Shown here one piece after another: positions 49,553 through 58,729 of a stretch of DNA of 64,000 bases. The position numbers and the translations under genes are program-made. The DNA is taken from assembly GCA_009929735.1 (NCBI GenBank), contig RZZU01000002.1, positions 62,001 to 126,000 of the forward strand, in the 5' to 3' direction. Position 1 is the stretch's first letter. Each line of letters opens with the position of its first letter. Under the pieces are notes generated by a model that was not told the DNA's origin, made no database searches, and was given only the letters and a program-made list of their open reading frames with translations. The stretch comes from Clostridia bacterium. Lineage in GTDB: Bacteria > Bacillota > Clostridia > Lachnospirales > Anaerotignaceae.

Positions 49553-49888
49553 TTATTTCCAGTCCTTCCAAATTTCTGGGCAATAACCTAATGTAAAGTC
49601 CTTTCCGTTTCTGACAATAGGGGTCAAGAAAAGGGCAGGGTTTTCAAAAAGGGTGCCTTCCCGTTTGCTTTCATCGATATAGTCCATATATAAAGCCTGA
49701 TAGGCCTTTGCTTTGCGGTCTATCATAGTTTCCGCAGGAATACAGCGTTTTGCCGATTCAAAAACGCTTTTACTCATACCAAATTCATGAATGTCAATAG
49801 ATTGGTAAGGGATTTTTCTCTCCATAAAATATCGTTCTGCTTTTTTTGTATCAAAGCTTTTTTTTGAGCCGTAGATTTGTATATTCAA
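49553..49888 (-). CDS. ArsC/Spx-like thioredoxin-fold protein lacking the usual cysteine
   Basis: 111 residues from TTG 49888 behind AGGAGCGG. The fold is that of the ArsC/YffB/Spx family (IQIYGSKKSFDTKKAERYF, later NPALFLTPIVRNGKDFTLGY), but the position of the family's redox cysteine (as in YGxxxCDT) holds serine 11. Cysteines occur elsewhere (RCIPAE, GYCPE). It is thus unlikely to be a classic arsenate reductase and may be a binding or regulatory protein. First gene of the three-gene leftward set. Confidence 0.8.
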   Translation of the reverse strand: MNIQIYGSKKSFDTKKAERYFMERKIPYQSIDIHEFGMSKSVFESAKRCIPAETMIDRKAKAYQALYMDYIDESKREGTLFENPALFLTPIVRNGKDFTLGYCPEIWKDWK

Positions 49889-49916
49889 AATATCCGCTCC
49901 TTTCTGTTCTTATTTC

Positions 49917-49945
49917 ATTTTAGCCTAAATTGTATCAGGAAACAA
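49917..49945 (-). promoter_or_regulatory. Promoter of the ArsC-like/nitrilase/phosphatase set
   Basis: On the minus strand TTGTTT (49940-49945) and TAAAAT (49917-49922), 17-base spacing, about 30 bases before the TTG start. Confidence 0.6.
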
Positions 49946-50051
49946 GGGAAAGCGTATTGGGAATAGGGGCGAAATAAGTGCATCCCATTTTTTTGGAGGA
50001 TTGCGATACAAAATAATTTGTAAGGGAAAACAGCAATTTTTTGCAAGGGTA

Positions 50052-50079
50052 TTGAAAACACTTTCTATTATGGTAGAAT
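50052..50079 (+). promoter_or_regulatory. Promoter of the exodeoxyribonuclease III gene
   Basis: TTGAAA (50052-50057) and TAGAAT (50074-50079), 16-base spacing, with a leader of about 90 bases. Confidence 0.6.
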
Positions 50080-50175
50080 TGGAGCATGACTTTTGGTAAT
50101 GCAACAGTATTTTAAAAAAATATGCCGATTGGGATTTTTTGATACGGTTTTATAAAAAGAAGGAGGGTGTTTGAA

Positions 50176-50931
50176 TTGAAGATGATTTCATGGAATGTAA
50201 ATGGCTTGCGTGCGGCTGTGGGCAAGGGATTTATGGAATATTTTAATGCGGTTGATGCAGATATTTTTTCTTTGCAGGAAACAAAGCTTCAGGAAGGGCA
50301 AATAGAGCTGAACACAGAAGGATATTTTCAATATTGGAATTATGCACAAAAGAAGGGATATTCGGGTGTGGCGGCTTTTACAAAAAAGGAGCCGCTGTCA
50401 GTTTTCTATGGCATTGGGATTGCAGAGCATGATCTGGAAGGCAGAGTCATTACGCTGGAGTTTGAGGAATTTTATCACATCACTGTGTATACGCCGAATT
50501 CTCAGCAGGAAAATGCAAGGCTTGCATATCGCATGGAATGGGAGGATGCTTTTCGTGGATATGTTTCAGCCTTAGATCAAGAAAAGCCTGTCATTATTTG
50601 TGGAGATTTGAATGTTGCCCATAATGAGATAGACTTGAAAAATCCCACATCCAACCGCCGCAGCGCAGGGTTTACCGATGAGGAGCGTGGGAGATTTACG
50701 GAATTATTGGGTGCAGGCTTTATTGATACTTTTCGCTTCCTTTATCCGGATACAGTGGGCGTTTATTCCTGGTGGAGCTACCGCTTTAGTGCAAGAAAAA
50801 ACAATGCGGGATGGCGGATTGATTATTATGTTGTTTCCCAAAGGCTGAGAGAAAAGCTGATTGATGCAAAAATCCACAGCAGCATTATGGGATCTGATCA
50901 CTGCCCTGTAGAACTGGAAATCCAGCTTTAA
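50176..50931 (+). CDS. xth: Exodeoxyribonuclease III / AP endonuclease
   Basis: ExoA/Xth-type repair enzyme that cuts at abasic sites and trims 3' ends. TTG 50176 is the preferred start: it gives MKMISWNVNGLRA and 251 residues (B. subtilis ExoA has 252), behind AGGAGGG; the GTG at 50167 lies on the ribosome site. Catalytic motifs: SLQETKLQ (Mg glutamate), GDLNVAHNEIDL, and the C-terminal GSDHCPVELE with catalytic histidine. WRIDYYVVS is typical. Confidence 0.95.
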   Translation: MKMISWNVNGLRAAVGKGFMEYFNAVDADIFSLQETKLQEGQIELNTEGYFQYWNYAQKKGYSGVAAFTKKEPLSVFYGIGIAEHDLEGRVITLEFEEFYHITVYTPNSQQENARLAYRMEWEDAFRGYVSALDQEKPVIICGDLNVAHNEIDLKNPTSNRRSAGFTDEERGRFTELLGAGFIDTFRFLYPDTVGVYSWWSYRFSARKNNAGWRIDYYVVSQRLREKLIDAKIHSSIMGSDHCPVELEIQL

Positions 50932-50938
50932 AAAAGTC

Positions 50939-50966
50939 AAAGACCCGTGAAATTCACGGGTCTTTT
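50939..50966. terminator. Bidirectional terminator between xth and cstA
   Basis: AAAGACCCGTGAA and TTCACGGGTCTTTT form a long perfect stem with A-runs on the left and T-runs on the right, serving both convergent genes. Confidence 0.9.
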
Positions 50967-50997
50967 ATCATCTATATTTTTATACAGCATGAACTGC

Positions 50998-52680
50998 TTA
51001 TGCAGTTTTCTTTTTACCAAAAATGACACGGCTACTTTCAATAGCCAAATCAATAGCCAATGCAATTAACAAAACAATAAAGATAATTTGCAGGCCCTCT
51101 GCGGACATGGTTGCGGTTCCTGCTGAAAAGGCTTTTACATTCTTGATCAGCGTGAGAACCAATGCACTTAATGTTGCAACCAGCATGAAAATCATGGGGA
51201 ACAAGAACATTTTGTTGTTCTTACCAATGTTGCCCAACCAAGCAGCGGCAGCAAGCAGAGCTAAAGCTGCAAGCAGCTGGTTTGCCGAACCGAACAAAGG
51301 CCAAATTTTTGCATAACCGCCAACAGCCATTAAACCGCCAATTACAACGGTTACCAAGGTTGCAAAATAGGGGTTTGCACAAAGCTTTTTGAAGCCAGTT
51401 AACGATTTGGGGTCAGTGCCTTCGGGGACAAAGAATTCTTGGAACATATATCTTGCAAGTCTTGTTGCTGTATCTAAGGATGTCAAACAGAAAGCAGATA
51501 CAGACAAAATAATGAGTGCATAGGCAACATCATAAGCGGATTCCAAACCAATGGAAGCAATCATGCTTGCAATACCTGTTGCGAAAACTTGTGTGGGTGT
51601 GCCTTTGGGCATAGCGCCATCTGCGAAAAGAATACCTACTGTAATCAAGGAAATAACGGCCAAAGCACATTCGATTAACATACCGCCATAACCAATAACC
51701 TTAGCATCTTTTTCGGAGTTCAGCTGCTTGGAAGTTGTACCTGAACCAACTAAGCTGTGGAAGCCTGAAATCGCACCACAGGCTACAGTGATAAACAAAA
51801 TAGGGAATAATTGGCTGTTTCCGTTAATACCTGTAAAGCCTGTGAAGGCAGGCAGATTCATGGCAGGGTGACTGCCAACGACACCGATCACAGCTGCAAG
51901 CATCATGCCATAAAGCAAGAATGAATTTAAATAATCTCTTGGCTGCAGCAAAATCCAAACCGGTGTAACAGAAGCAATGAAAATGTATATTAAAATAAGA
52001 ATTAACCAGGTTGTTCCGGATAAATAAATAGGGAACTTCAAACCAATGGCAATACAAGCGATAATGGCAAGGACACCAACGACGGTTGCCACACTTAGTG
52101 GTGCATTTTTACGATATACCAAAGCACCGAAAATAATTGCTATTAAAATGAATAATACCGAAATTGTTGCGGTGGAGCCATTTGCGGGAACAAGTTCTCC
52201 TTCAGGCGTAAAGCCGTTAAAGGTTCCTACAACGATACTTGCAAATGCAGCTACGACGAGGAGCAAAGTGAGATAAGCAAAAATTAAAAATAGTTTTTTT
52301 GCTTTTGCGCCAACGTTTTGCTCAATAACGTGACCGATTGACTTTCCTTTGTGACGGATAGAAGCAAAAATTGAAGAAAAGTCCTGTACGGCACCAAAGA
52401 AAATACCGCCGATGAGGATCCAAAGCAGTACAGGTACCCAGCCAAAGACTGCAGCCTGAATGGGGCCGTTGATAGGGCCGGCGCCTGCGATGGATGCAAA
52501 ATGATGCCCCATTAATACGGGAGCTTTTGCAGGGACATAGTCTAAGCCGTCTTGTTCTGTGTGAGATGGTGTCTCTCTTGAAGGATCAACCCCCCATTGT
52601 TTTGACAGCCAATTGCCGTATGTAAGGTAACCGATAAATAATACGACAAGAGAGATAAGTAATAATACCAGTGAATTCAT
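50998..52680 (-). CDS. cstA: Carbon starvation protein A family transporter
   Basis: 560-residue multi-pass membrane protein (about 15-16 helices) of the CstA/BtsT family, which take up pyruvate or peptides. Recognisable segments: YGNWLSKQWGVDPSRETP, HHFASIAGAGPINGPI near residues 60-75, and GFHSLVGSGTTSKQLNSE. This is the shorter Firmicutes form. Start ATG behind GGAAGGAGG. Located 44 bases after an uncharacterised gene on the same strand, probably co-transcribed. Confidence 0.92.
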   Translation of the reverse strand: MNSLVLLLISLVVLFIGYLTYGNWLSKQWGVDPSRETPSHTEQDGLDYVPAKAPVLMGHHFASIAGAGPINGPIQAAVFGWVPVLLWILIGGIFFGAVQDFSSIFASIRHKGKSIGHVIEQNVGAKAKKLFLIFAYLTLLLVVAAFASIVVGTFNGFTPEGELVPANGSTATISVLFILIAIIFGALVYRKNAPLSVATVVGVLAIIACIAIGLKFPIYLSGTTWLILILIYIFIASVTPVWILLQPRDYLNSFLLYGMMLAAVIGVVGSHPAMNLPAFTGFTGINGNSQLFPILFITVACGAISGFHSLVGSGTTSKQLNSEKDAKVIGYGGMLIECALAVISLITVGILFADGAMPKGTPTQVFATGIASMIASIGLESAYDVAYALIILSVSAFCLTSLDTATRLARYMFQEFFVPEGTDPKSLTGFKKLCANPYFATLVTVVIGGLMAVGGYAKIWPLFGSANQLLAALALLAAAAWLGNIGKNNKMFLFPMIFMLVATLSALVLTLIKNVKAFSAGTATMSAEGLQIIFIVLLIALAIDLAIESSRVIFGKKKTA

Positions 52681-52724
52681 AAAATATCCTCCTTCCCAAG
52701 GCTATGTATGAAAAATATAGATGA

Positions 52725-53225
52725 TTAAGATAAAATATTTTGCAGCAACGGCAGGAGTTCTTTTCCCCTGTGATTTGTATAGACCGTACCGTTGCTGAGG
52801 TCTACCGCAGCAATTCTTAGATACATCCATCCGTGAAGCGAGAATAGATAGGTTTTGTGGTATTTTGTTTTTTTGATTTCCTTTATTATTTCTTCGGGCA
52901 ATCCATCAGCCGCTAAAATCAAAGTAACATAGGAATACATATGCTCGCTGTGCGGTTTGATTTGTGCCAAACCAGCTTCCAAAACATCCCCTTTTAAGGA
53001 TAAAAAATCTTGGAGGGATGGAGTATCTGCAAAGGCGAAATATACATATTCGTTCATCTCTGTTGACCAAATTTTAGCAGTACGCACCAAAACGTATTTT
53101 TCAGAACGGGAATGAAACTGTGCAATAGCCGGGAATTTTCTGGAACCAATGCTGACATTGTTCTTGATGTCAAAATATGCTTCATAGGAAGGCATAAGCT
53201 TTTGTAAAAAAGTTTCTTTTGTCAT
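52725..53225 (-). CDS. Uncharacterised protein upstream of cstA
   Basis: 166 residues, start ATG behind CAGGAGGTG. Mixed alpha/beta, soluble, with no membrane segment or signal; no family recognised with certainty. Notable stretches are YVLVRTAKIWSTEMNEYVYF and LSNGTVYTNHRGKELLPLL. Its placement directly before cstA suggests a linked role, but this is inference only. Confidence 0.8.
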   Translation of the reverse strand: MTKETFLQKLMPSYEAYFDIKNNVSIGSRKFPAIAQFHSRSEKYVLVRTAKIWSTEMNEYVYFAFADTPSLQDFLSLKGDVLEAGLAQIKPHSEHMYSYVTLILAADGLPEEIIKEIKKTKYHKTYLFSLHGWMYLRIAAVDLSNGTVYTNHRGKELLPLLQNILS

Positions 53226-53262
53226 ATTTCACCTCCTGTTATATTATAATTGGTTATTATTT

Positions 53263-53292
53263 ATTATACTCCTTTGCTAAGAGTTGTTACAA
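53263..53292 (-). promoter_or_regulatory. Promoter of the cstA pair
   Basis: On the minus strand TTGTAA (53287-53292) and TATAAT (53263-53268), 18-base spacing. The stretch to htpG (53293-53530) is very AT-rich and holds only a 7-bp inverted repeat (GTGATGT...ACATCAC near 53360-53385). Confidence 0.5.
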
Positions 53293-53530
53293 CTTGGAAA
53301 CTGTTTTTTCATTCAATATAGCAAGTTAAATATATTAACAATTTAAATCTAAATTAAAGTGATGTATTTCCCAAAAAACATCACGAATACGAATAATAAA
53401 TATGCAATATACCGATTAAAATATTTTAATAAAAAAACTTATTGGATAAATTGATGATTTACTAAAAAAATAGGAATAAATTATTAATATATAACTTCAG
53501 AAATCAGCTGAAATGTCGAAAAAACTGCAA

Positions 53531-53561
53531 AAAACACGCCCCCCTTCGGGAAGCGTGTTTT
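53531..53561 (-). terminator. htpG terminator
   Basis: Read on the minus strand, AAAACACGC and GCGTGTTTT form the outer stem, with a CCCGAAGGGG-like inner stem, followed by TTTT. It is about 100 bases after the htpG stop; the intervening sequence is non-coding. Confidence 0.8.
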
Positions 53562-53661
53562 ACAAAAAAACGTTGATGTCGGACAAAAATGGGCGGGGCT
53601 GAGGTTGGAAAAGCTCTCTTTCAATGAGCTTTTATACAAACAATACAAGTTGTGGCGCATA

Positions 53662-55680
53662 TTATTTGCCCGCTTCAAAAGAAGCTAATTTTCCTAAAAT
53701 TGTATTGCTTCGGTCAATAAAAGTTGTCATTTCCTCGGAAGTAAGAGGGCGATGACTCATGAGTGCTAAGTCATAAATATGATGGCACAGCAACGCAACC
53801 TCCGTTTCCTTTTCCTCCTTTTCGCTCATATCCAACAGATTTTTGACCAAGCTGTTGGAGCGATTGAGCACTAAAGTTTCTTCGGGCTTAACGTCAGCAA
53901 ACATTGCTTTAAAATCTGTCGCATTTCCATATGCCTCCATCATTTCAAGCATACGGCGGGATTTTTCGCTTAAAAGAATCATGGCAGAAACGCTTTCCGC
54001 TTTGAGTGCTTCTACATTTACCTTTAAAGAATCGTTGTTCAAAAGTTTACGGAATAACGTTTCCATTCGTGTGTTTGTAAATTCCTCAGCCTGCTTTTTC
54101 GCTTCTGAAACGTCGGAATCCTCTGTTTTCTGCAAGGTGTGGGAAATATCCGAATCAATACGCTGCACCTCTACACCGGCGTTTTTATATTCCAGAAATG
54201 ATACAAAGGGTTTGTCTACGGGAGCAGAGAGAATTGCCGCTTCCAGACCTTGTTCCTTGAAAAGGCGGATATATTGCGCCTGAAGATTTTCATCAGAAAC
54301 AAAAAACAGCTTATTTTCATGCTTTTCCTTGTTCTTTTCCAAATATTCCGAAAGGGTTTCATATACGTCATCAGTGGTTTTGAACAATAAAGCATCTTTT
54401 ACCTTATCATAAAATTTTTCTTCACGCATACAGCCGTATTTAATGAAAATACCAATATCATTCCAGAAGCCTTCATAGGTGGAACGCTCATTTTTAAAGA
54501 GCTGTGTCATCTTATCGGCAACTTTTTTCGTTATATAGGTATTCATTTTTTCAACATAGCCGTCATTTTGCAAAGCACTGCGGGATACGTTTAAAGGCAT
54601 ATCGGGGCAATCCAAAACGCCTTTTAAGAGAAGCAAAAACTCAGGCACAACCTCTTTGATATTGTCTGCAATGTACACCTGATTTGCATAGAGCTTAATT
54701 TCTCCATCCATAACGTCCATATGCTCAACCAGCTTGGGGAAATATAAAATTCCCTTTAGGCGGAAGGGATAATCCATATTTAAATGAATCCAGAACAATG
54801 GATCATTCATATCAAAGAATACCTTGTGATAAAAGGCCTTATAGTCCTCATCGGTACAATCCTTAGGCTGTTTTTGCCATAAAGGAGTCGTATCGTTAAG
54901 CGGCTTGGGTTCCTCAGGCTCCACGGCTTTGTTTGCCTCAAGTTTTTGTAAAGCAGCTTCCTTTGTTAAATCCGCCGCTTCTTCGGGAGAGATGTGAAGT
55001 GTATTGGCTTCTTTCTTTTCGGCTTCCGTTTCTTCTTCCGTAGGTTCTTTGATCACATCAACGAAAATAGGCACAGGCATAAAGGAGCAATATTTGCGAA
55101 GGGCAGAATAAAGGGTGGATTCCTCTAAAAATTCCTTTCCATCTTCCCCTAAATGCAGGGTGATGGTGGTACCTCTTGTTTCTCTGCTTCCGTGATCCAT
55201 TTCATAATCGATACCGCCTTCGCAAATCCATTTTGCCGCTTGGGCATCTTTTTGGAAGGAAAGGGTATCAATCTCTACCTGATCAGCTACCATGAAGGCG
55301 GAATAAAAGCCTAAGCCAAAGTGACCGATAATTTCATTTTCCTGCTCCGCTTTTTCTTGAAATTTTGCAAGAAAATCCGTTGCGCCGGAAAAGGCAATTT
55401 GGTTGATGTATTTTTTGATTTCTTCCGCTGTCATACCGATACCGTTGTCGATAATTTGCAGGGTATGAAGATCTTGATTTAAAACCACATGAATTTCAAG
55501 CGGTTCATTTTCGGGGACTTCTGCCTCGCCCATGCGTGCAAGCTTTTGAAGCTTTGTAACCGCATCGCAGGCATTCGACACCAATTCCCGAACGAAAATA
55601 TCCTTGTCGGTATAGAGCCACTTTTTGATAATTGGCAGGAAATTTTCGCTGTTAATTGACAGATTTCCTTTTTCGTTCAT
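53662..55680 (-). CDS. htpG: Chaperone HtpG (Hsp90)
   Basis: 672-residue bacterial Hsp90. N-terminal ATP-binding motifs: ELVSNACDAVTKL, IIDNGIGMT and IGHFGLGFYSAFMVAD. Middle domain with LWIHLN-like and GVLDCPDMPLNVSRSALQ; C-terminal dimer domain. A charged linker (EPTEEETEAEKKEANTL region, about residues 213-265) is longer than in E. coli. Start ATG behind TAGGAGGTC. Preceded by a CIRCE operator, placing it in the HrcA regulon. Confidence 0.96.
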   Translation of the reverse strand: MNEKGNLSINSENFLPIIKKWLYTDKDIFVRELVSNACDAVTKLQKLARMGEAEVPENEPLEIHVVLNQDLHTLQIIDNGIGMTAEEIKKYINQIAFSGATDFLAKFQEKAEQENEIIGHFGLGFYSAFMVADQVEIDTLSFQKDAQAAKWICEGGIDYEMDHGSRETRGTTITLHLGEDGKEFLEESTLYSALRKYCSFMPVPIFVDVIKEPTEEETEAEKKEANTLHISPEEAADLTKEAALQKLEANKAVEPEEPKPLNDTTPLWQKQPKDCTDEDYKAFYHKVFFDMNDPLFWIHLNMDYPFRLKGILYFPKLVEHMDVMDGEIKLYANQVYIADNIKEVVPEFLLLLKGVLDCPDMPLNVSRSALQNDGYVEKMNTYITKKVADKMTQLFKNERSTYEGFWNDIGIFIKYGCMREEKFYDKVKDALLFKTTDDVYETLSEYLEKNKEKHENKLFFVSDENLQAQYIRLFKEQGLEAAILSAPVDKPFVSFLEYKNAGVEVQRIDSDISHTLQKTEDSDVSEAKKQAEEFTNTRMETLFRKLLNNDSLKVNVEALKAESVSAMILLSEKSRRMLEMMEAYGNATDFKAMFADVKPEETLVLNRSNSLVKNLLDMSEKEEKETEVALLCHHIYDLALMSHRPLTSEEMTTFIDRSNTILGKLASFEAGK

Positions 55681-55734
55681 TTTGCATGACCTCCTAAAAC
55701 AAAGATTGTTTGCAGTATAGTTGATACATTTGTA

Positions 55735-55763
55735 ATTTTAGTCAATATTCGTAAAAAAGTCAA
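55735..55763 (-). promoter_or_regulatory. htpG promoter
   Basis: On the minus strand TTGACT (55758-55763) and TAAAAT (55735-55740), 17-base spacing. The CIRCE element lies 8 bases upstream of the -35 box, where it could still block polymerase binding. Confidence 0.65.
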
Positions 55764-55771
55764 TAAAAAAA

Positions 55772-55798
55772 TTAGCACTCGTTTTAAATGAGTGCTAA
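55772..55798. promoter_or_regulatory. CIRCE operator before htpG
   Basis: TTAGCACTC (55772-55780), nine bases, GAGTGCTAA (55790-55798): an exact CIRCE match. It lies between the leftward DUF5721-like gene (ending 55806) and htpG, so htpG is the only sensible target. Confidence 0.93.
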
Positions 55799-55805
55799 CA
55801 AAAAA

Positions 55806-56261
55806 TTAGGTTTCTACTTGTATGGTAATTTCATGTTTTTTAAAAAAATTTAAAATATCTTCATCCCATAGCTTCGTTGCTTTTTGCTCTAAGGAAAAGG
55901 TTTCTTCCGTAAGGGAAGTAGTGCATAAAAGTGTTCCTTCACGAAATAAAAGGTTTAGAAACACGGTTTTTGCATTTGGATATCTTTCGATTTTTTCCTT
56001 TGGGAGGGAAAGAATTAATTTCATGCTTCTGGGTGATTTTTTCCCCTTCACCGTTTCAAAAACAAAGGGCTTTATATCCCCCCAAAGACAATATGGCTCG
56101 GAATCCTCCTCTGTGAGAAGGCTTTCCTCCTTTGTGCCGTTGATTGTAAAGGTGACAAAGGAATAAATTTCTCCTTGCCGAAATGTAAAATGATCAAAAA
56201 CATCTCCTTTTAAGAGCTGTGCCATGAATTTTTTGGTATCAAAGACGGTGAAAGCCAGCAT
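55806..56261 (-). CDS. DUF5721-like protein, function unknown
   Basis: 151 residues starting MLAFTVFDTKKFMAQLLKG, followed by DVFDHFTFRQGEIYSFVTF. This opening resembles DUF5721, a small clostridial family. The middle has WGDIKPFVFETVKGKKSPRS and the end a short helical stretch. Soluble. Start ATG behind AAGGAGGAAC. It ends 8 bases before CIRCE. Role unknown. Confidence 0.75.
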   Translation of the reverse strand: MLAFTVFDTKKFMAQLLKGDVFDHFTFRQGEIYSFVTFTINGTKEESLLTEEDSEPYCLWGDIKPFVFETVKGKKSPRSMKLILSLPKEKIERYPNAKTVFLNLLFREGTLLCTTSLTEETFSLEQKATKLWDEDILNFFKKHEITIQVET

Positions 56262-56559
56262 GGTTGTTCCTCCTTAAGATTTCTTGCCTGCAAGCATTAT
56301 TTATGAAGGGAAAGCAAACAGAGCTTTCCAAGAAAATCAGTGTTGAAGCGTTTTTTTGAAAAGATATGGGACTTCGCTATTATTTTTACTTTTTATAGGA
56401 AAAGACCCTTGCACGGAGAAGAAAAAATTATGAAATTTCAACATTTTCCATCGTTCCATTTTGCCCTAAGTCTGATTCTACTATGGAAAAGAGAAAAAAA
56501 CAAATATTATTCAAAACATAGGGAAAAATACAAAAAGCCAAATTTTGTTTGGAAATCAA

Positions 56560-56588
56560 TTGCGTTTAAAGATATGCTATATTATAAT
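56560..56588 (+). promoter_or_regulatory. Promoter upstream of glnS
   Basis: TTGCGT (56560-56565) and TATAAT (56583-56588), 17-base spacing, about 300 bases before the glnS start. From 56262 to 56559 only a weak open frame (56340-56618) without a ribosome site is seen. Confidence 0.6.
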
Positions 56589-56640
56589 ATTAAAGTTATG
56601 ACGAAAGAACCCGGATGATTTTCCCGACGTTTGACGGCTG

Positions 56641-56796
56641 AAAATAACGGGTATTGCACAATGGGAACGGGACCTTCATTCTATCAATTAGGTGCAGGTA
56701 AAACCTGTTGTTGATTCAGATGAAATTGCAAAGGAGATTCATTTTGCAAAACGATGTTTGGAATGCAAAAAAAATGGAAATCCTTTTATTTATTAA
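56641..56796 (+). pseudogene. Possible gene remnant in the glnS leader
   Basis: A frame open from after the stop at 56632-56634 to TAA 56794-56796 reads like real protein (GYCTMGTGPSFYQLGAGKP, then VVDSDEIAKEIHFAKRCLE, then CKKNGNPFIY). It has no ribosome site and is cut by stops at its 5' side (56599-56601 and 56632-56634). Either a decayed gene fragment or chance; the same sequence would be part of a 300-base untranslated leader of glnS. Family not recognised. Confidence 0.25.
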
Positions 56797-56889
56797 ATGC
56801 TGAATGGCGTTGATCATGTTTTTCGTGAACGGACGCTATTTCTGCGTAGTATACGGGCAAGACAACCACAAACTTGGGAGGACAGCAAT

Positions 56890-58569
56890 ATGGCAGAAGA
56901 CAAGATTTTGGAAAATGGCGGATTAGGTGCTACAGGTAACTTCATACATAGTTATATTCAAGAGGATTTGAAGGGTGAATTAAATAAAATCCATACCAGA
57001 TTTCCACCTGAACCTAACGGCTATTTGCATATTGGACACGCAAAATCCATCTGCCTGAACTTTGGTTTGGCAAATCTTTACGGGGGCAAATGCAATCTGC
57101 GTTTTGATGATACGAACCCCGCAAAGGAAGATGTGGAATATGTGGATTCTATTCGTGAGGATGTGAAGTGGCTGGGCTTTGATTGGGATGACAGATTATA
57201 TTATGCTTCCAGCTACTTTGAACAGTATTATCAGGTAGCAGTAAAGCTGATTAAAGAGGGCAAGGCGTTTGTCTGCGATTTGCCGGCAGAGCAAATGCGT
57301 GAATATCGTGGTACCTTAAATTCACCCGGTAAGGAAAGTCCTTATCGCAGCAGAAGTGCCGAGGAGAATTTGGACTTGTTTGAGCGTATGAAAAACGGCG
57401 AGTTCCCTGATGGTTCTCGTACACTTAGAGCGAAAATTGATATGACTTCTCCCAATATTAACATGAGAGATCCAGTTATATACAGAATTGCACACGCAAC
57501 CCACCACACAACAGGGGATGCATGGTGCATATACCCTATGTACGATTTTGCCCATCCTTTGGAGGATGCAATTGAGGGAATTACCCATTCGATTTGTACC
57601 ATGGAATTTGAAGATCATCGCCCCTTATATGATTGGGTAGTCAGAGAGGGTGGATATACGGTCAATCCCCCCAGACAGATTGAATTTGCCCGCTTGGGAA
57701 TGACGAATACGGTGATGAGCAAAAGAAAGCTTCGTGCTTTGGTGGAAGAGGGCTTGGTGGACGGCTGGGATGACCCTCGTATGCCAACCATCAGCGGATT
57801 GCGCCGCAGAGGCTATACGCCTGAAGCGATTCGTGATTTTTGTGAGCGCATCGGTGTATCGAAGGCAAACAGTATGGTTGACAGCGGTTTATTGGATTAT
57901 TGTATTCGTGATGACCTAAAGGAAAAGGCAAAAGTTGTTATGGCAGTTTTGGATCCGTTGAAGCTTATCATTACAAACTACCCCGAAGGGCAGATGGAAA
58001 TGATGGAGCTGGAAAATAACCCCGAAAAGCCAGAGCTTGGCTCCAGAACGGTTCCTTTTACGAGAGAGCTTTATATTGAAAGAGAAGATTTTATGGAGGA
58101 GCCAGTGAAAAAATTCTTCCGTTTGGCTCCCGGCAAGGAAGTGCGATTAAAGGGTGCATATTATGTAACCTGCACTGATTTTGTGAAGGACGAGGACGGA
58201 AATGTGGTAGAGGTGCTTTGTACCTATGATCCTGAAACGAAAAGCGGCAGCGGCTTTGAAGGCAGAAAAGTTAAGGGTACCCTTCATTGGGTAAGTGCAA
58301 CGGAAAATGTTCAGGCGACGGCTAGACTGTATGACTATATGATGCTGGATAATCCCGATGATTCCAGCGCAGAGATGATTATGAACCCCAATTCCTTGGA
58401 AGTAAAGGAATGCTTCATTGAACCATCCATCAAGGAGGCAAAGAGCGGGGAACGCTTGCAGTTTATGCGTAATGGGTATTTCATTGTGGATACCAAGGAT
58501 AGCACAGAGGAAAAAATGGTATTTAACCGTATTGTTCCTTTGAAAAGCTCTTTTAAGTTATCTAAATAA
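56890..58569 (+). CDS. glnS: Glutaminyl-tRNA synthetase
   Basis: Class I synthetase charging tRNA-Gln directly. ATG 56890 follows TTGGGAGGACAG; an in-frame ATG at 56797 adds 31 residues without a good site. 559 residues. HIGH motif in [20 protein letters not shown]-type loop VMSKRKL, GlnRS-type [13 protein letters not shown] context and the two beta-barrel anticodon domains at the C-terminus. Most Firmicutes use the GatCAB route; some Clostridia have GlnRS, as here. Confidence 0.95.
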   Translation: MAEDKILENGGLGATGNFIHSYIQEDLKGELNKIHTRFPPEPNGYLHIGHAKSICLNFGLANLYGGKCNLRFDDTNPAKEDVEYVDSIREDVKWLGFDWDDRLYYASSYFEQYYQVAVKLIKEGKAFVCDLPAEQMREYRGTLNSPGKESPYRSRSAEENLDLFERMKNGEFPDGSRTLRAKIDMTSPNINMRDPVIYRIAHATHHTTGDAWCIYPMYDFAHPLEDAIEGITHSICTMEFEDHRPLYDWVVREGGYTVNPPRQIEFARLGMTNTVMSKRKLRALVEEGLVDGWDDPRMPTISGLRRRGYTPEAIRDFCERIGVSKANSMVDSGLLDYCIRDDLKEKAKVVMAVLDPLKLIITNYPEGQMEMMELENNPEKPELGSRTVPFTRELYIEREDFMEEPVKKFFRLAPGKEVRLKGAYYVTCTDFVKDEDGNVVEVLCTYDPETKSGSGFEGRKVKGTLHWVSATENVQATARLYDYMMLDNPDDSSAEMIMNPNSLEVKECFIEPSIKEAKSGERLQFMRNGYFIVDTKDSTEEKMVFNRIVPLKSSFKLSK

Positions 58570-58585
58570 ATAATTTAAATCAATC

Positions 58586-58630
58586 AAGACTGACGGATAT
58601 GGGATAGCCTGTATTCGTTGGTCTTTTTTT
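58586..58630 (+). terminator. glnS terminator
   Basis: AAGACTGACGGATA (58586-58599) pairs throughout (several G-T) with TATTCGTTGGTCTT (58612-58625), followed by a T-run to 58630. Confidence 0.88.
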
Positions 58631-58720
58631 ATGAATTCCCAAGGTGGTGTACAACTTCGTTTAGAAATATTTAAAAGGAAAAGAATTTCATCATGATTCA
58701 TCCTTTTTGAGGTTTCCCTT

Positions 58721-58729
58721 GGGGGGGGG
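58721..58729 (+). repeat. Run of nine G residues in a non-coding gap
   Basis: CCTTGGGGGGGGGTATT lies in the glnS-sensor gap. Tracts of this length slip during replication and sequencing. Open frames across the gap (58631-59096), such as 58707-58958 on the plus strand, lack ribosome sites and family features, so I see no supported gene here. Confidence 0.6.

Noticed and set aside
49553..49888. Arsenate reductase (arsC) annotation
   Set aside because: The redox cysteine position is serine and no arsenic genes are nearby.
56340..56618. 92-codon frame before glnS
   Set aside because: No ribosome site, biased AT-rich composition, runs through the predicted glnS promoter.
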